Part shown: in pieces, positions 1 to 11,700 of the stretch
How positions within the stretch are numbered: the stretch's first letter is position 1
How the letters are laid out: each line of letters starts with the position of its first letter
From: Monoplex corrugatus
Taxonomy: Eukaryota > Mollusca > Gastropoda > Littorinimorpha > Ranellidae
NCBI GenBank assembly: GCA_030674185.1
Contig: JAPXFY010000016.1
Coordinates: 40,139,466-40,203,465, forward strand
Direction of reading: 5' to 3'
Length of the DNA stretch: 64,000 bases
The notes under the pieces: model-generated
Database searches by the model: none
What the model was told of the DNA's origin: nothing
The model's input: the letters and a program-made list of their open reading frames with translations, nothing else
Position numbers and translations under genes: made by a program

Positions 1-693
1 GTAGAGGAGAGGGAGGAAAGGGTTAGAAAGTATCAGCACAAAGGTTGTTTTTCCAACCATGCCACCAGAAACATGCAGAAATTTAAATTTTAAGGTCAAC
101 TTTGAGTGCAAGGTTTTTATGTCATTGTTGATTGACTGATAAACTTTTATCCATGCCAGAGTTACAATGCTCTTATCTGTGCCAGAGTTACAAGTATTTT
201 GTATCTGCCATTTAAACCATTTGCATTTAATTTTATTCCATTCCCAAAGTCGAAGAAACCATTCATATGCATCAGACTGTTGAGACACTGTACAGCCAAC
301 TCAAAACCAGGTGGATAGACAATGTGTGCTGATGTAAATGTTGCTTGGAGAGTTACTGGTAGTACTGTGGAACTTGCACTGTTCTGAGTGTTGGCTGTTT
401 GATGCTTGATGTAAATTTGTGTGAAAGACCTAAAAATTGGTGTCTTTTTTTCAGACATGCTTGGCAGCTCAGTTATTGGAATAGGGGTCAGTGCTTTTGT
501 GCTCGTCTGATTTTGTCAGTATATTTGCTTGAACTGAAAGGGTAGACCGGTGTCCAAATCTCCAGTAGTTGAACTCTGAAGGACACTTGATAAAAGATAC
601 TCGCAAGAACCTGTTTTATTTCTTTCTGGTTAATTTTAGTCTCATCTCCAAACTTTCAAAGACTGAAATTTAATGACACAGGTCTCAGGAAGA
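1..693. other. intergenic, nothing recognised
   Basis: No coding exon, RNA gene or repeat could be identified. A 98-codon reading frame on the - strand (162-458) has mixed, protein-like composition but no family I recognise and no convincing splice or start context, so it is not called as a gene. Confidence 0.4.
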
Positions 694-701
694 GATTTTA
701 A

Positions 702-787
702 CTTTTTCACTCCCCCACCCTATCCACCAGCTTTCTGTGAAAGGACTGAGTTTTTTCAGTTAATGGATGGGATGAGGGAGTCTAAGG
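702..787. repeat. TTAA-type foldback element, diverged copy
   Basis: TTAA at 698-701 is followed by CTTTTTCACTCCCCCACCC and TATCCACCAGCTTTC. The far side carries the complementary arm (GGGATGAGGGAGTC, then AAGGGTGAAA). This is the same foldback family seen at 59438-59509, 54760-54831 and elsewhere. The right arm is diverged and the right TTAA is lost. Confidence 0.6.
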
Positions 788-1251
788 GTGAAAACTTTGT
801 TAGGCAGAAACTGAAGCTGATGCTTGTGAGTATCGTTCAACTACTTGAGTGATGTAGCAAAGAGATCATGATTGAATAATGCCAGTTGTTTATCTTTCTG
901 TGAGGGCATTCAGTCCTGTTTAACTCCCCATTCCATATCACATATATATATATACATGTGTACATATGTATCTGTATAATCAGCAAAAGAACATTTGTTC
1001 ACTTTTTATATAGGCTTCATGTAATCAGCAGAAGAAGGCTTGTCAAGTTTGTAATCTGAATGCTAAAGGATACCAACATCGAAGCAAAATAACCACCAAA
1101 AAAAAGATCAAGGCTTATCAGGCTTGTTATCTGATTACTAGGGACTATCAGCATTGAAGTAAAATGAAAACCAGGAACACATCAAAAGAGTATAAGTAAA
1201 CATGCATGTTGACTGACAAAGCAGTTGTACTTGTCTTGTTTCAGCAATTAA

Positions 1252-1322
1252 ACTTCCGACTTTCTCAGCACATCCACCAGCTTGACACTAGGAAGCTGGT
1301 GAAATGGCTGAGGAAGTGAGAG
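1252..1322. repeat. TTAA-type foldback element, diverged copy
   Basis: TTAA at 1248-1251 precedes an arm containing CATCCACCAGCTT. The opposite arm contains AAGCTGGTG and GAGGAAGTGAGAG. It has the size and layout of the foldback family but is older and more mismatched. Confidence 0.45.
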
Positions 1323-1374
1323 CATGTTTTTTTGTTGGGAGGGGGTGTAATTTTGAAGTTTCCAGTTTTCCTGG

Positions 1375-1640
1375 ATGCAACTATGTGTATGCACATTGTT
1401 TTGCCTTCACTGTGCAGGTAGTATGTTGCTGCACTGTCTTCGCTGAGCATTCGTGCTGGGTGTTTTGATATTTCCATAAGCCACCAGACACAGACTTGTC
1501 TGATTGGATCTTTAACATACGTATCTGTTGTTCTGCATGCGAATATACATTTAAAAGGGGATAGGTATCAACGCTCTGCACACATGTTGATTTGGGATAT
1601 CAAAAAAATCTCTACCCTTACCCACCGGGCAGGAGATGTT
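1375..1640 (-). repeat. interspersed repeat (SINE-like), copy 1
   Basis: Shares ordered blocks with 19870-20115: a GCTGC(A/G)CACT-like block, a GGGTGTTTT block, CATAAGCCA(C/T)CAGA(C/T)AC, and a TTTAA block. The two copies lie 18 kb apart in otherwise unrelated sequence, so this is a dispersed repeat. The orientation is a guess from an A+T-rich stretch and the tRNA-like end seen in the other copy. It overlaps no real gene, and reading frames across it are incidental. Confidence 0.45.
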
Positions 1641-2195
1641 CCAGCATGTTCATGTTTGTATTCTCTTTTCATTTGTTAGTAGGTTCAAAGTAATTGTGAT
1701 GGAAAGAATGGAAGAAAGGTGCACATGATGAAATTCCATGATCAGAACGTTGGCTTGGACAGATTGTTTGATTTGTCAGCTGAAGCTGGTGTGTTGTTGA
1801 TGGTTAGCTTTTGTAGAAAATGTGAGAAAGAGGGGAATCTTTTATATTGGCTTTGGTCGGTTGGTTATTTATTTGGTTGATCAGATTCATGCTGCAATTA
1901 TTTTAATCTGAGTATTGATGACTGTGGAGCTGTGTGAATGCCTTGAAAATTATTAAAGATGTTTAGATATCATACAGCTTGGTTCTTATTCTGTTGGTGT
2001 GTGTGTATTTGCAAGGTGGAAGTCTACATCAACCACACAGACACTATTGAAGTTGCTCCCCTCAGCCCCCAAACCCACACCATACACCATTTATTATTAT
2101 CAGTTATTATTATGTTTTGTTTCTTTCTTTCTTTATTTATTTATGTATTTATTCTTTTGGGCATTGCATATATCACACTATTAGTATTACATTAA

Positions 2196-3354
2196 CTTTT
2201 TCACAACACTGCCTCACTACAGCTACTATGTCCTGTGCACACTGGGGGCAGAAAGCAGAAATCCCTGAGGACACCCTATTTTGGTCATTTTTATTTAATT
2301 TTCTTGAATAGGCCGTAAAAGCTAGCTTATTGATGTTTGAACAATTTTTGCAGATCATTCTTTTATCTCCCTGGTGAAGTAAAACCAATTTCTGTGAAGA
2401 TTCATTTATTTAGTGATTTGTGCTTTTGAAAACGTCAACGTAAGTGTCAAAATCAGAAATCCCAAACAGCCATAGGAGATTCATACAAAGTTATTTTTAG
2501 CATATGATGGCCAAAAACTGTAGAAAAAAGACATAAAAGACAATATTTCAACATTTCAGAACATAATGGTGTAGGGTCGGCGATGTCTTGAAAGACGAAG
2601 GGCTGCAAACCGCATGTTTCGGCAACTGGGAAAACAGGTACTTGCGGAAATTTCCGAAGATTTGTCACCCAGGTGGTGCATCATTTTCATCACCACTGTC
2701 GTCACTGGCAGTGTCAACCTCAGTGTCGGCTTCACATTGATCAGGACAACTTATTTCTAGCTAAAAATCTGGCTCCAAGACCGAATGATTTGTTGCCTGA
2801 ATACCCGAGTGAAAGATGTCACTGTCAGCGACGATCGCACTTTGTTCGTCTGCTTCAACTTTGTCTTCATCCGTTGAATATACGGGATCATCGTCATTTT
2901 GCGGCACATCATCCTCAAAATCTTCCACTTCAGCACTTTAGTTACTGCTTTCATAATGATCAGCGTCTAGATCATTGTCAGATCAGTTCTGCTACTTCGG
3001 CAGCCGTGAAAGTTGTCCGTCTAGCCATGTTTACAGCAGTGTGAACGACACAGGTAACATGAAGAGACAAAGAATTGGGGTTGGTTGCTTTCAACACAAA
3101 TTAACCAATGAAATTGCCCCTTTTTTGCCGAAAATGTGGCATCATATGACGTAGAAAGGTTTCCACTGTGTAGTTTCGACACGTTTTGAGGGAATTTCCA
3201 GAGACGTACTGACGCATTTAATTTTAGAACAGGCGTCGCGAACATTCTTGCTACGTGTCCATAGCGGCCTTTTGGCCGTAGCAAGTGGGCTCGCTAATTG
3301 TCCTGACGGCATAGGCAGGCGTAGCAACAATTCTCGTGTCATGTCGCGAAAAGG
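2196..3354 (-). mobile_element. internally deleted piggyBac-type transposon
   Basis: TTAA, the piggyBac target site, flanks both ends (2192-2195 and 3355-3358). The ends form short imperfect inverted repeats: CTTTTTCACAACA on the left against CCTTTTCGCGACA on the right, read inward. Inside, on the - strand, is the decayed N-terminal part of a piggyBac-like transposase. At 1.16 kb the element is too short for a complete transposase (usually 550-600 codons), so it is a non-autonomous, internally deleted derivative. This structure is seen directly; mobility is inferred from the family. Confidence 0.72.
2455..3028 (-). pseudogene. piggyBac transposase N-terminal remnant
   Basis: The start codon at 3028 opens MARRTTFTAAEVAELI, followed by stops and frameshifts. 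Further on, conceptual frames give the acidic stretch typical of piggyBac N-termini (EVEDFEDDVPQNDDDP, then STDEDKVEADEQ) and, near 2600, a segment like the start of the conserved region (PFVFQDIADPTP). No catalytic Asp region is present. Broken by several stops and frameshifts, it cannot make transposase. Confidence 0.6.
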
Positions 3355-3410
3355 TTAAGGAAATATGCACTACAGACTTATGACATTTCCACACATATGC
3401 TTACACTCTC

Positions 3411-3414
3411 ACAC

Positions 3415-3453
<39 letters not shown>

Positions 3454-3460
3454 ACACATC
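3411..3460. repeat. (AC)n microsatellite
   Basis: Roughly 45 bases of nearly pure AC dinucleotide, interrupted once by a T. Confidence 0.9.
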
Positions 3461-4017
3461 ATACATACATTAATGCAACTGCAAGCGCTTCACCACTACA
3501 GCTAAACATGTTGTTATACAATGATATATGCATACATAGATACTGTTGCACATTCCAATTCAATTGGTACTCATGAACAATTGAAATTTAGTAAAAGCAA
3601 AATTTGATGTTTTGTTCATATGCAAACATTTCCATTGCAAGCATTGACATAAGTGAATTAAAAAAACAAACAAAAAAACCAATATGATCAAGGAATTCAA
3701 ACAATCCCTTTTTCACACAACCAAAGTTTATTCTGACAACGGAATGAATTCATCACAAATTAGAGGAAGCATTTTTTTTTTATTCATGTTAGAACAAAAG
3801 TTCTTTGGGGCACATTTATCTTTTTCTTTCATTGTGTTTATATTCATAGTTCAAGCCATGAGTTCAGCTTATGAAAACTTTTTGTTATTATTATATAGTT
3901 AGGTAAAATTTTCTTGGCCACTGAGATCAAAGCATTTAACATGAAATAAATAGGCCTACTGTAGAATAATATTCAATATGATTCGAGTTAACAACATTTG
4001 TTAACATAGCATATAAA

Positions 4018-4056
<39 letters not shown>

Positions 4057-4918
4057 AACAGAAAAAGTACAAAAGAAAATAGTCCAAGGTCAAATATACT
4101 TTGATAAAAAGTCATCATTAAACTGCACAACCCAAAAATTATTACTTCTGGCTCATAAATTTCACAGATAACAACATGTATATTTCAACAATCTTGGAAT
4201 TATGCCGAGTTTGGCATTTGCGAGTCTAACTCAAGGCATAACTAAATATGAAACCAATACTGTTCATCATAATTTGTATGGTAATGTTGCTGTTCACACA
4301 AAGGACATTAATAATCCTTATGACAAAAATTATTTTATTTATGTGGCATGACTGGTTTTATAATCATGGCAGAGACAGCCTTTGTGTGGACATTGGCACA
4401 GCCAAATTTCAAAATTATCCCATCATAAACGGCTGAGAAAATTCAATTTAAAAGAATTCCTGTCCAGAAGAGGTTCTTGAGAGATGCTGTTTATTCAAAA
4501 CAGTGTTGATTCCGGGTGCTTTTTGGATTACTATGACCTTCATCATAACACTGAGTCTTCAAAACCTCCACACTCTCGCCTCTTCAACAGTCTGTATTTC
4601 TGATCAATATTTGGTAAAGACCAAACCAGAGACAACCAACAAAATCCTGCAAATGCATTTTTGTCACACACACACCTCTGATCAATAATGAAATAATTTC
4701 CCTCTGGTGTTTTGTTGTTCTTGTTGTTGTTGTTGCTGCTGCTGCTGCTGCTGTTTTGGTTTTAAATGGAAATTCGTAACAACAAACAAAAGAGGGGGCA
4801 AGGCAGAAGGAAAAGGAGAGGAGATATTTAATAAAATTTTAAAAAAAGAAAGAAAAGAAAAAAAGGGTTTGAAACATCATTGCCATAACATGCAAAATGT
4901 TTTTTTTTTCTTTTAGTT
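3461..4918. other. intergenic, AT-rich, no gene
   Basis: AT-rich sequence with a second (CA)n tract at 4020-4053 and a small CTG/GTT-type tract near 4709-4753 followed by purine-rich sequence (4790-4865). Reading frames here are short and low in complexity. I see no exon or known repeat. Confidence 0.5.
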
Positions 4919-5640
4919 ATCAATGAAGAATATCCCTAGCAAAGAACATCTTGTCCTCCTTGGCGACTTCAATGCGAGAGTGGGTGCTGATCATAACTCT
5001 TTGCCTTCCTGCCTTGGACGTTTTGGAGCTGACAAAATCAATTAAAATAGGCAGCAGCTCCTAGAGCTTTGTTCCTATCATGGCTTCTGCCTGACCAACT
5101 CTTACTTCCAGACGAAGCTTCAACACAAGGTGTCACGGAGACATCCTCGATTAAAACATTGGCACCAACTGGACATGGTCATTGTCAGACGAACAAACCT
5201 GAACTTCTGCACATACCATCGTACAGATTGTGGCACAGACCACTCACTAGCGTGTTGCAAGATTAGGATACAACCTAAAACGCTCGACCGTACCAAACAA
5301 GAGGAGAATCCTCGCATTGACACCTCCAGGATGCAGTACCCAGAGGATGTTGAGGAATTTGCCAAGTCTTTCTGAGATGCTTTCTCCACAGACCAACCGC
5401 ACAACTGCCTCTGAAAAATGGGACCAGGAGACCATTCAGAAAACAGCATTGGTTATGTTTGGGATGAAGACTTCCAAGAACGACTGGTTTGAAGCCAAGT
5501 CCAGTGAGATGACCCTAATTGTCGAAACAAAACGCGCTGCCCCTGCTGAATACAAGCACTCACGAAGAGAGAAATCCCTGCAAGCACTCAGAGCTGCCAG
5601 GAGCAAAGTGCAGTGGACGGCTACAAGTATATCTACCACC
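4919..5640 (+). mobile_element. LINE endonuclease-domain fragment (CFDP2-like)
   Basis: Conceptual translation, with a few stops and shifts, reads HLVLLGDFNARVGAD, then LLELCSYHGFCLTNSYF, VSRRHPRLKHWHQLDMVIVR and CGTDHSLACCKIRIQPK. These are the apurinic endonuclease motifs (GDFNARVG, the QLD block and the DTDH-like TDHSL) of the LINE family often annotated as craniofacial development protein 2-like. It continues into the spacer region (WFEAKSSEMT, LQALRAARSKVQ). No reverse transcriptase follows, because the copy is cut at about 5640 where an opposite-strand LINE begins. It is not functional. Confidence 0.8.
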
Positions 5641-8215
5641 TTTTCTATATTTACTCACTCTATAAAACCATCCAATATTTTCTCTCTGGGTCTATCTGGT
5701 GCTATTTTTCTTTCCAACTTTCCTGCTGTGGCTAGGTGCTCAAATTTCTCTTGGCTCACAAAAGTCCTTGAATTTTGTTTGTCTTTTCCTAATCTTCTTC
5801 ATTAATGTTCTTTTTGTGTTAGCTTCTTTCAAGACTGTCTTGTTTGTTCTCTTTTCTGTCAATGGAATTCCTTTTCCTTATCTTTTTCATTAATGTTTTT
5901 GTTGTATTAGCTTTTTCCAAGAGTGACTTGTTTGTTTTCTTGGTGTCCATGGAACTCTTAGCATTTTTCTTAGAAACCACATTTCAGGTGCCTCTATCTT
6001 ATTCTGACTGTGCCTGCTGACTGTCCAAACTTCGCATCTGTAAAGCAGTATTGATTCCATATAACACTGAAGAACTCCTTATTGATTGATTAAAAACGCT
6101 TTCCATTTTCTTGAATGCTGTTTTAGCTTGGCCAATTCTGCTGGATATTTATAACGTGCATCTACCATCTGGTGAGATGACTATTCCCAGATATTTACAA
6201 TGATCAACTTGTCTCAGTGTTGTGCCATCTACTGTTATTTTACATGAGGAGATTTCTTGTTTTTACTGATTACCACGACTTCAGTCTTCTTGCTATTTAG
6301 CTCCAGCTCTTTATTTCTACTGTGTGTTTCTATTATATTCATAAGATTTTGTGGGTCTTTTTCGTTTTCTGCAGTTAGGATGGTGTCCTTCGCATAATGA
6401 AGATTGTTTATCATTTCTCCTCCAACCTTTATAACAAGGCATTCTTCTAGGTTTCTCATGATGAGTTCACTGTGAAACGAAAACAAATCTGATGATAGAA
6501 CACATCCCTGCCTATGCCCTTTTTTGATATTTTGGAAAGAGCTTATATCATTTTCTACTCGCATTGCTTCTATTTGTTCCCAATACATATTCCTTAACAT
6601 TCTTAGATCATTTCCATCAATATTGAGCTTTTCCAGCTGGTTGATCAATTCTTCGTGTCTACCTTGGTATAATCAACAAAACGTAAACGTAAATCATTAT
6701 TTAACTCAATTGTCCTTTCCATGAGGATTATCAAATTGTTCTTCTGCTTCTGTTCCTTGTCCTCATCATGACTGTTCTTAATACAGTCTTTGTCACATGA
6801 CTCATCAGGCTAATTGTACGCGTTCGCATTCTATTGCCCCTGCTTTCTTTGGAAGTGCAATGAAAATTGATTTTGAAATATCTTCAAGGCTATTTCCTGT
6901 GTCATGAATTTCATCCAGGAGGACTTACTTTTTCAGTATCAAATTCATCTAGAGCTCAGTCGTTTCTACGGTAATATTGTCTGCTGCTGTTGTTTTTGTT
7001 TTTGTTTTTTCCTGATTTCTTCTTTTTCAACACTGCTCTAACTTAATCTTTCATGCTTGCGGTCCTTCAATATTCTCTCTCATGATGTGTTCCTCCTTTC
7101 TGTCATTGTCAAAAAGATCTTTGATCTTAAACATACTCTCCCCATCTGTTTGATCTTTCGCTTTTTCATATTCTCTCTCATGATATGTTTCTCCTTTCTG
7201 TCATTGTCAAAAAGATCTTTGATCTTAAACATACTCTCCCCATCTGTTTGATCTTTTGCCTTTTTCCATAATAATCGTATCAGCTTTAGATTTTAAACAA
7301 CCAATTTATGTGCACGTCTTTTTCTTGTGGGCAATTTCTTCAATGTTTCTGTTCATAGACTTAGGGTCCATTTTTTTGTCGGCTTTCTATTTCTTTGCAC
7401 ATTGTTTCTATCCAAGCTTCCTTAGCTTCATTGCACCTATATCTGATTTCCTTATGTGTCTTGTTGTATTCTTCCTTTTTCTCTTTACACTTCTCCATTC
7501 ATCCGTCAAGCCTAAAATTTATTTTGTCATCCAGTTCTTATGTGATTTTCTTTCAACTCTACGGAGTCCTTCATACATTTGATTTCTCAAATTTGTCTAT
7601 TGTTCCTCACTGTCACCAACGTCCTCCAGAGCACTGAATTTTGAATATATACGCTAAATTTTATGTAAGTTGATTCACCTCTATTCAACAGTCTAGGATT
7701 TAGTTTGATATTATTTTCAGGTTTGTTTTCTTCTCTTGAGTTTCAGCCTAAATCTTCCTATTAAAAGATTGTGGTTACAGTTCCAGTCTGCGCCTGGTAA
7801 TCTTTTTACTATCAGTAAAGAATGTCTAAATCTTTTATTTATCAGGATGCAATCAAATTGATTTCTTGTGCTGTCTCCTGGACTCGTCTATGTCCACTTT
7901 CTTCTGTTATGTTGCTCAAACAAAGTGTTTATTTCCTATTATGAATTCACTTACTTGCACCCACTCAACAAGTTTCTCTCACTTTTCATTTCGTGTGCCA
8001 AGGCCGTTAGGTCCAACAATGCCACCTACTTTTTTCCTGTCCCATTTGATCTTTAAGATCTCCCATTTTCATTGTAATGTCATTGGCTGTCTCTGATTCT
8101 TCATAGAAGTTGTCAGTTTCTTCCTCAGTACTTGCGGATGTTGGTGCACATACTTGGATGATGTTGATATCAAATGACTTGCCCTCCAATCTAAATAATC
8201 ATAATGAAACTCAAT
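5640..8215 (-). mobile_element. decayed RTE-type LINE, near full length ORF2
   Basis: Read on the - strand it carries, in order, an endonuclease N-terminal block near 8185-8010 (INIIQVCAPTSASTEEE), a reverse transcriptase block at 6648-6235 (GHRQGCVLSSDLFSFHSE; the catalytic YADD is changed to YAKD in LHYAKDTILTAENEKD; then LELNSKKTEVVVISK), a following block (RQVDHCKYLGI-like), and a C-terminal block at 5800-5650 (IRKRQTKF and PRENI-like). Stops and frameshifts are frequent and the middle (6750-7900) is poorly preserved and holds a tandem duplication. The wording of the motifs fits the RTE clade (HmRTE-like). Confidence 0.8.
7070..7262. repeat. ~97-bp tandem duplication inside the LINE
   Basis: The block beginning TATTCTCTCTCATGATGTG is repeated once about 97 bases later with only a few differences. 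Both copies include AAAAAGATCTTTGATC and CATACTCTCCCCATCTG. It arose after or during decay of the surrounding LINE. Confidence 0.85.
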
Positions 8216-8318
8216 CTGGTGTAGCCCAGTCTCCTTTGATAGACGTTATATATTAAATTATTGCAAAGTAAACATGATTCATAAAAAAGAAAAGAAGACA
8301 ATATAAGAAAACAAAAAT

Positions 8319-8472
8319 CGGGGTCGTAACGTGAAATCAGAAATCGACATTAGTAACATTAGCCACAGACTCGTATTATTAAATATGTTTTGACTCGGGG
8401 TCGTAACGTGAAATCAGAAATCGACATTAGTAACATTAGCCACAGACTCGTATTATTAAATATGTTTTGACT
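8319..8472. repeat. 77-bp perfect tandem duplication upstream of EIF3J
   Basis: Two copies with a 77-base period (8319-8395 and 8396-8472), each starting CGGGGTCGTAACGTGAAATC and ending TATGTTTTGACT. I see no difference between them, which suggests a recent duplication. It ends about 210 bases before the EIF3J start codon. Confidence 0.9.
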
Positions 8473-8685
8473 ATAAACATTAATTAAAACACTAAAAATC
8501 AGTCAGATCGGAAGGTGCGAAATGTCACGTTTTCAATGGATCATGTGACCTCCTTTTACGAACACTCGCCGGTATCGTGTGTAAGCGAGACTTTCCACAG
8601 ATGAAAATATCTACTTCCGTACACTTCTGTTATTAGTTTTCACTTGTCAGTTAACTCTGTGGTCTGGATTGTACAAGGATCCAAG
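8473..8685 (+). promoter_or_regulatory. EIF3J promoter and 5' UTR region
   Basis: The ~210 bases upstream of the EIF3J start codon have more CG dinucleotides than the flanks (ACGTTTT, ACGAACACTCGCCGG, AAGCGAGAC, TTCCGTAC). They include a TCATGTGACC box that resembles an E-box/USF-type site. No TATA box is evident, as is common for housekeeping genes. The transcription start cannot be placed from sequence alone. Confidence 0.4.
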
Positions 8686-8707
8686 ATGTCGGACATTGAC
8701 GCATGGG
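8686..8707 (+). CDS. EIF3J: EIF3J coding exon 1
   Basis: Encodes MSDIDAW plus the first base of Asp8. The donor is GGTAAGC. The start context is CCAAGATGTCG. A short acidic N-terminal exon is usual for this gene. Confidence 0.92.
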
Positions 8708-11700
8708 GTAAGCATGGACAGTTTCATCACGTTCGGCCTTGTTTTCTGGTTAACGTATGGATAGTAGGAATATAATACGTTCGTTATGAATTTCAGATGC
8801 TGATGATTTCGAGCCAGAATTGCCCTCAAGACCCGTCACTGATGATAAATGGGCAGGAGAAGATGAAGAAGAAAACGTGAAGGTGAGGCGGCAACTTTTA
8901 CTAGTTTCCTAACTGTGTCATTTTACGAAGGCCATATGGTCATGTCGTTTAGTGAATTGCGTTTAAGATTTCACTACATTTGTTTAGTTTGTATGGCGTC
9001 AGACATATATTTTGTGATAGAAATACAATCCAAGTTTTTCTTTGATTTCATTTTACTTCTTAGCCAGCCTTAGAAGATTGCTTAATTCAGTTAATAATTG
9101 TGATGAAAGTTGTGATTTTGTAAAGAATTAATTTTTACAGTAACAATAGGCGCATAAGAAAGAATGGTGACCACTTTTTTCTGTGTGGGTTATATAGCCT
9201 AATGATGTATAAATTTTCAAATCTTGATCTATAGGCTAAGCAAAAAACAAAAAAAAAGTGAATACAAAGAGCTTGGTCAGCCTGAAATAACTGGCAATTT
9301 TGAATTGAAATATTTCATTTTAAAAGAGGTGGGGTGAACTGATTTAAATCTGACCAATTTAGGTACAAGGTACAGGTTTTGTGGCAGGTTTTCAGAAATA
9401 TTTCATAGATTACGAGCAAGAACAGCTTGGTGCATATAGTAGACTTTCTGTGATTGATAACTGGTAAAAAAATTTGAAAGGACACTGCAGTCTTACAATA
9501 TGCTAAAGAACGAAGTAGGGGTAGCCTACATGATCTAAATTCCAACCAGGTGGATGTAAAATCTGACCAGAGGGTGATCAAAATCTCGACCAGCATGAAT
9601 ACTGTTAAGGCAGTGCACATTATTTAATTAAAAAGTCAATATATATATAGCCATCAAAAACAAAAAGGGTTGGTTTCTGCTTGAACAAAGTAGCCTATGC
9701 CTTGTTGATTTTCATTGGTGCTTTCCTTAGCCACTGCATGTGCAAGCGATTCATATATATCCCTCCGTGTTGCATACTTTTTGGAAAGACAGCATGGTCA
9801 GTGTTTCAGTGCTTGAAGTAGTTCTGTAAATCTAAATGGCTGCCATGTGTGTGTGAGCGATTGAGAGATAGACAGTGCAAACTAGAGAGAATGAAAAGGA
9901 AAGATAGAAAAAGAGAGGGAGGGAGAGAGTGAGAGAAACAGACAGTGGGACTCGGTCGAGAATAAGATCACTCAGGTGTTCAAATGATAAATAAGACTAA
10001 AAAAAAAAAAAAAAAAAAAAAACAACAAATAATAAACAAACAAAAAAAGAAAGAAAATTGAGATATTTGTCTAGGTTTTATTATTTTTGTTTGAAATATT
10101 ATAAACTTAATATATGTTTAGAACTGCTATAGACATTTTGGTGAGAAATAACCCACAAAACAGTGTGCATGATGTCATGTTCTCAGAACTAATTCTCTAG
10201 TTGCACAGGTCATTTATAGCCTATGTAACTACTTGTGTGAATTCAGTTCATTTCTCTGATTTTGTAGGACAACTGGGAGGATGAGGATGAAGAGGAGGTG
10301 GCGAAACCAGAAACTGCACAATCAGGTAGGGTCCTACGCCCCTAGTGTCTGACGTGTGTGTATTAGTCAGTTGTGATGACGGTACTATGAATATTGTCAT
10401 GTCTCCATGGTCTAGCACAGATTTTGCTTGGGAATAGCGTAAGTTGATTTATTAATGTATTTTTACCTTTGCATTTAGCAACTAAATAACTAATGCTTAT
10501 TCTGACTTTTCTTGTGTATTTAAAAGATTATTGATTTTCTACCAATTTAGCCTATTTTTTTGTCATTTTGTATCATGTCGTCCTGTGTCAGAGTGAACGA
10601 AAAAGACTAGTAGGTTTATCTTGTGTTTGGTAAACCAGTACTCACAATCAGTCTGTATTTTGTGTCTTGGCCAATCAGTATTTTTCCATCCTTAAGTGTT
10701 ATTTTATTCTGTAGCCAAATGTCAGACTGGATGCCTCAGGCTTATGCTGTCAGTCTGTTACCATGTTTGTTGCTCTTCAGTTTTTGACTGCTCTGCTTTT
10801 GTTTCATTTTGTTACTAATTTTTCATGAGCAATGCAGAAGAAGAAACTAGAAAGGAGAACAAAACAAAGCAAAAACCCTTCATATATTATGGAAACTGGA
10901 AAGTTCTTTATACAAATAACCATCTTGCCTGCTGAAGATGTTCCATTTCAGACAAGACTAAAGGGTTAGAAGAGGTTGGTTTTGGAGATGGGTTGAAAAT
11001 GGAAAGGCCCAGTTTTTAACTATCTGAGTACTGTCACTATATGAAATTGTGTGTTCATTTTGAATAAAACTCTGCACTATGAATTGAGAACATAGATTAA
11101 TACCCACTCTGCTATAAATAGTAACTTTAGTCAATCAGATGTCAACATGAAAAGATAGGTGCAGAAGACGTTTGCTGGGAGTGTCTCCAGTGAAATCTTG
11201 GTCAGATGTTAATTCTGTATTCCAATAGTGCATGCTGTGATCATGTTGGATCCCCCCCCCCCCCCCCCTTCTTGTCATATAGCTATCGTGCCGTTGGTGC
11301 AGCTGGAACTTGAAAAGCTTGTAGACATGGTCTTTAGAAAATGGAAGCTGTTGTGTAGTGAAACAAGCCCAGCAAACAAGGTCTGCAAAGTTTCTGTCCA
11401 CTCTAGATAGTACAGCTTGTCTTTTGTATCTTGTGTCTGTACGCAGGCTACTACAAGGTAGTAGTTAATATATATTTAACTACAATGTAGCCTAGATTGT
11501 TCTTATGTGTGTGTAGAGTCCCAGAAATGTGTGTCTGTACGCAGGCCACTACACACACATAGTTAATGTACACCTAACTACAGTGTACTCCAGATTGTTC
11601 TTATATTCATTTGTGTGTATAATCCCAAGCATAGCAGAGACTACTACCTATGTTCTTATTTTCATATGTGTATATAATCCCAAACACACTAGAGGTTACT

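Noticed and set aside
162..458. 98-codon - strand ORF with protein-like composition
   Set aside because: No recognisable family, no second exon, and no supporting start or splice context. Could be part of an unrecognised gene.
2673..3044. 123-codon + strand His-rich ORF
   Set aside because: Shadow of the piggyBac remnant on the opposite strand.
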